Positions 60,575 to 64,000 of a DNA stretch of 64,000 nucleotides are shown one piece after another. The notes under the pieces were generated by a model that had not been told where the DNA came from, did no database searches, and saw only the letters and a program-made list of their open reading frames with translations. Within the stretch, counting starts at the first letter, position 1. Each line of letters starts with the position of its first letter. The position numbers were made by a program, and so were the translations under genes. Source of the stretch: Fulvia fulva (lineage: Eukaryota > Ascomycota > Dothideomycetes > Mycosphaerellales > Mycosphaerellaceae); contig NC_063018.1 in assembly GCF_020509005.1 (NCBI RefSeq), positions 62,001 to 126,000 on the forward strand, read 5' to 3'.

Positions 60575-62472
60575 ATGACGACCAGATATCGAGTAGAATG
60601 TGAGTGTCCCAGGTCGACGAAGAGAGCGCGTCACTAACCCATCGCTCCTACCAGACGCTCTGAAGGTATGGAGGCCAAATCACTACCTTGAAAAATGGGT
60701 CCCACATCGAGTGACTGACACAAATAGACTCACCGCCGCGACCAATTCATCGAGTGGATCAAAGGCCTCCTAGCGGTCCCCTTCGTGCTGCTGTCCCAAC
60801 CCACCAACATCCACGAAGATGACAAGCCTACCGTGGCTCAAATGGCCCAGAACGCACATGAACGGTACTCTCAGATTATGCGAGATGTCGAAGGCCTCAT
60901 AGCGGACCACCTGGCGCATACGAAGCGAGGTACAGAGTCGAGATCGAAGCTCAAATTGCTGGTTCCCACTGTTGGAACGTTCTTCACGGCACTTCCTATG
61001 AAGGATGCATTCGAGTGGTATGTCATGAATGAAAGGTGGCAGAATTCGCCGGGTGGCTCAGATAAGCGTGAAGTTGTCGAGAGGCGCTTCGTACTGTGCA
61101 TCTTGCCGCAGCACTGAATGTAATCTTGGGTGCCCGATCTGGCTAACGCTTGGAGTAGGCAGGACCAACGGCGATTCATCTCAAGTCGGCGTTTCGTTGC
61201 GCCAAGTTTCAACGATGTCAGATTGATTCTGAATACAGCTCAAGCGATGTCGCTAGTCAGGAACAGCAGATTGGAGCTGATGACGTTCGACGGAGATGTC
61301 ACCCTATACGATGATGGTAGGCTTCTCCACACTAACGAGACTAACTATGCCACTGTTGCGTGTTTACGATGACTGCTAATACGCTCGTTGTAGGAGAGTC
61401 TCTCACACCAGAGAACCCATGCATTCCTCGTATCCTAGATCTGATGAAGAAGGGTGTGCGCATAGGCATAGTTACCGCAGCTGGGTACACAGAAGCTGAG
61501 AAGTACTACGATCGGCTGTATGGTGCGTACTGAGGCGTCGAGGCGACATACTCCCCGCCGAGCGACGGCATACAAGCCACCGATACACATCCCTGGACAT
61601 GGACTGATACATTCATCTTGATAGGCCTCCTCGATGCTCTTGCAGCAAATGACATACCACCCCACCAGCTGATCGTCATGGGTGGTGAAGCCAACTTCAT
61701 GTTCGCCTACGCACCGAAAGTCGATTGCAAACTGGAGTATGTGCCAGGCGAGCAGTGGAAATTACCAGAGATGCACAGCTGGACAGAAGAGAACGTCACA
61801 GCGTTACTGGACGTAGCAGAAGGTGAGTACCCTTCTTACACGCTCTCCACTTGAAGAGCGGCTTCTAAGCTCCTGGCGGCTCGCTCGCACTGTCACAAGC
61901 CCGCAGCTTGTTGGAGCTGTCGTTTTGCGAGCTTCACGGCTGACAGCCTGCAGATGCCCTCAAGCAGTGTATCACTGCGCTCAGCATGCCAGTGTCCGTG
62001 CTACGGAAGTCCCGCGCAGTCGGAATATACCCACCAAAGGGTGTGAAGTTGGCGCGCGAACAGCTCGAAGAGACCGTTCTCGTCGTGCAGCGCATCCTCG
62101 AACTATCGCTAGCCGGCCAGCTCCTTCCATTCTGCGCCTTCAACGGCGGCAACGACGTCTTCGTCGACATCGGAGACAAATCCTGGGGCGTGATGGCGTG
62201 TCAGAGGTACTTCGGCGGCATCGACGGTGGGAAGAGTTTGCACGTTGGAGATCAGTTTCTGAGTGCTGGAGCGAATGACTTCAAGGTACGAGAACGATTC
62301 TTGGCTTCCACAATCATGTGTGCGACTGTGCTAACAATCCGTGCATCAGGCTCGTTTGGCGTGTACCACTGCGTGGATCGCCAACCCCGGAGAAACAGTC
62401 GCGTTGCTCGATGAGATCCAGCAGTTGTCTGTAGCGAGAGGTCGCAGTCATAGCCTCAACAGCGGTCCGTAG
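60575..62472 (+). CDS. isn1: IMP-specific 5'-nucleotidase
   Basis: Dephosphorylates IMP to inosine, balancing the purine pool in the cytosol. Eight exons: 60,575-60,599, 60,655-60,665, 60,728-61,017, 61,159-61,316, 61,394-61,522, 61,625-61,822, 61,954-62,285, 62,350-62,472; total 1,266 nt, 421 aa, in frame throughout. Begins MTTRYRVEYALKTHRRDQF, where YALK comes from an 11-nt microexon. Further family blocks: GLLAVPFVLLSQPT, LLVPTVGTFFTALPMKDAFEW, FVAPSFNDVRLILNTAQ, LELMTFDGDVTLYDDG (HAD-type nucleophile DGD), GVRIGIVTAAGY, IVMGGEANFMF, FCAFNGGNDVFVDIGDK, FGGIDGGKSLHVGDQFLS, and LACTTAWIANPGET at the end. Intron 3 (141 nt) is the least certain. Confidence 0.93.
60655..60665 (+). other. isn1: 11-nt microexon of ISN1
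   Basis: Flanked by CTACCAG before and GTATGG after. Its eleven bases complete a Tyr codon begun in exon 1 and add Ala-Leu-Lys, restoring the conserved ISN1 N-terminus. Without it the frame is lost. Confidence 0.8.
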
Positions 62473-62476
62473 TAGG

Positions 62477-62995
62477 TTACACCGAGCGAATGATGAATGA
62501 TTGGATCCCGATGTCAAGTTTCAATTCTTTGGCACCAAGTGGTCGCGTTGGCGTTTCATCACCTGTACGCATTTTGAAAGCATCACATGAAAGGTAGTCC
62601 ACTGGCAGTCTGGCCAACGCCCGTAACTCGGTAACAGTGCCGCGAGGGAGCTCGTAGCGATAGCACGGAAGCCTATAGCACACAGCGCGACAAGTCACCT
62701 TGATTTCGTATCGTACAGTAAGAGAGACTTCCTTGCCAGTGCTAGGGACACCTGAGATGGCACTGCCCACTTGCGGATATGATCGCCTCGCACGCCACTC
62801 CGGTCTGCTTCCGTTGTAGAGAACTCCAAGTGACACGCTTGGCATGTTCGCAGCGATCAACGAGCAGTGAGCACCATAGAACGCACGACGGCACGAGCCG
62901 ATGTAGCAGTGGGCATGACTTTGGGAATACGAGATGAGGATTCTCGCCGGTGGTCTCATCTCACAAGTCGATATTGAATTGTTATACTGCACCAT
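62477..62995 (-). CDS. Hypothetical protein (doubtful)
   Basis: 172 open codons, Met start, no recognised domain. Evenly mixed composition with some Cys (CRAVCYRLPCYRYELP) and no membrane segment. It begins 5 bp after the ISN1 stop on the opposite strand, which is tight for two real genes, so it could be antisense to the ISN1 3' UTR. It is listed because it is the longest frame in the last 1.5 kb; evidence that it is a gene is weak. Confidence 0.25.
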   Translation of the reverse strand: MVQYNNSISTCEMRPPARILISYSQSHAHCYIGSCRRAFYGAHCSLIAANMPSVSLGVLYNGSRPEWRARRSYPQVGSAISGVPSTGKEVSLTVRYEIKVTCRAVCYRLPCYRYELPRGTVTELRALARLPVDYLSCDAFKMRTGDETPTRPLGAKELKLDIGIQSFIIRSV

Positions 62996-64000
62996 CCAGT
63001 GCCGTCCAACGGATAGTCGAGCAGATCTCGAGCAAAGCTGTGGTGAGCGTAACTCAGGGCAGGATGTCAGATTGTAGGCTTCGGGCTACAATGCTTTATT
63101 GTCAAGCTGGCACGCTGATAGTCGCCTGGATAGTCTCTATGCTGCCTTGACCAGGTGTGCCCACGGCTTGCACAAGAGAGCAGGGCACGACTTCTGCCGG
63201 CAGGGTTTGATCTCCACGGCGTTATATGCACTGTTGGCATGATGCCGGCCGAGTCAAGCCGTGGTTGCGTGGTTGTCTGAATGCTCGCAGTCCAGTAGGT
63301 GCCTGCAATTCACCGTTCCAAACGCTGGACATGGCCCTCAGCTCTAGACAACGCCAGTATCGGCAGAAATGAGCGCGGATAGACTCGTGAAGGACAGCAC
63401 CGGCGTGGACTTCAGGGTTCTTGCATGCTGCTTTATCTCTCATTCTGCCGGGCGTTTCATCAATCTGACTCGGTATCGGATCTGTTGCCGCCACCTTTCG
63501 CCAACAAACCCTGCTTCTTAGCATGAGACATAGCAGACAGCTCCACGGGGCGTAAGTAGCGCGTTCGTTACAGCAGGCACTTCCGACACGCTCTCAACGG
63601 TAGACTCGCTGCGCCTCCCGCGACGAAGCAATACCTCGGGGATATCTCATAGATTTGCACCAGTTCGCGGCAGGTGTGGTGTTAGTTTTGGCGAGTCATA
63701 TTGAATACGAAAGTGCATATGCAGGTAGTGTTCGTCAAGGTGGCAGTAGTGGTCGATCTGTGGCTGCCGTTCCTGCGTGAAGAGCACACTTCACTCGACC
63801 ACCCTTGCATTAGCAGTCTTGACCGCGACAGAGGCTGCAGCAATGATGATGCTCGGTCCTGGATGTATGAGGTTCTGCTGTTGCTATGGATGACTGGGTG
63901 TCGTGTTCGTGAAAGTTTGAGGAAGATGGTGGTTGGATGATTGAAGTCGGCGTGCCGTTCGGGCCGAGGGTCGCCGACAGAAAGACAACATCCGATGCTG
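62996..64000. other. Right end of window, no gene recognised
   Basis: About 1 kb. Frames at 63,222-63,524 (minus, 100 codons) and 63,701-63,940 (plus, 79 codons) show no motif. A gene extending beyond the right edge is possible but not visible. Confidence 0.4.

Overview
The window looks like a chromosomal segment of a filamentous ascomycete. Short 45-140 nt GT-AG introns, compact intergenic spaces, an ERG6 sterol methyltransferase, Mediator, eIF3, ESCRT-III and ISN1 genes, and LPAELRN-type family genes all point to Pezizomycotina. A dothideomycete (Capnodiales/Mycosphaerellales type) is my best guess, but it is inference. No tRNA, rRNA or CRISPR was recognised.

Left part (1 to about 25,900): a nested transposon island. 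Most of it carries an extreme signature of repeat-induced point mutation (RIP): CA and TG dinucleotides are almost absent, TA is abundant, CG is kept, and all reading frames are full of TAG/TAA. Relics in order: a Ty3/Gypsy gag-protease (minus, 1-1,860, running off the left edge); a Ty1/Copia polyprotein (plus, about 2,500-7,030); a LINE reverse transcriptase (plus, about 7,250-9,290); and a second LINE (plus) split into 9,600-10,606 and 17,838-22,200. Into its ORF1 are inserted two LINE copies that are not RIP-mutated: an apparently complete two-ORF element (10,607-15,477, minus) and a 5'-truncated relative (15,493 to about 16,746, minus) followed by about 1.1 kb rich in short iterons. The 15-mer ACTATACCTATATAG occurs at each of the three junctions. 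Next come two inverted copies of a 1,133-bp Tc5/pogo-type element that keeps only the N-terminal part of the transposase, plus a MULE transposase fragment that the second copy interrupts.

Right part (about 26,900-64,000): ordinary gene-dense DNA. Order: secreted S10 serine carboxypeptidase (+), secreted HExxH metallopeptidase (-), eIF3 subunit l (+), ABC-F ATPase (-), Did2/CHMP1 (-), two small membrane proteins (+, +), a decayed STAND/NACHT-type N-terminal module (+), tannase/feruloyl esterase (+), an LPAELRN-family gene (-), aldehyde dehydrogenase (-), F-box protein (+), a 68-aa small protein (+), an LPAELRN-family pseudogene (-), a third LPAELRN-family gene (-), Slt11/Ecm2 splicing factor (-), Mzm1 LYR protein (+), ERG6 (-), alpha/beta hydrolase (-), a structured unclassified repeat, a possible decayed F-box gene, MED17 (-) and ISN1 IMP 5'-nucleotidase (+, eight exons including an 11-nt microexon). 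The last 1.5 kb has no gene I can name.

The genes do not form one pathway. The conserved ones are scattered housekeeping functions: translation, splicing, transcription, endosomal sorting, sterol synthesis and purine metabolism. The accessory ones (two secreted proteases beside the transposon island, a secreted esterase, the LPAELRN-family paralogues, the STAND remnant) are typical of rapidly turning-over fungal content. I saw no clear new multi-gene system. The most unusual signals are the repeated LINE insertion at one 15-mer, and the 1,133-bp element that apparently kept transposing after it had been RIP-mutated.
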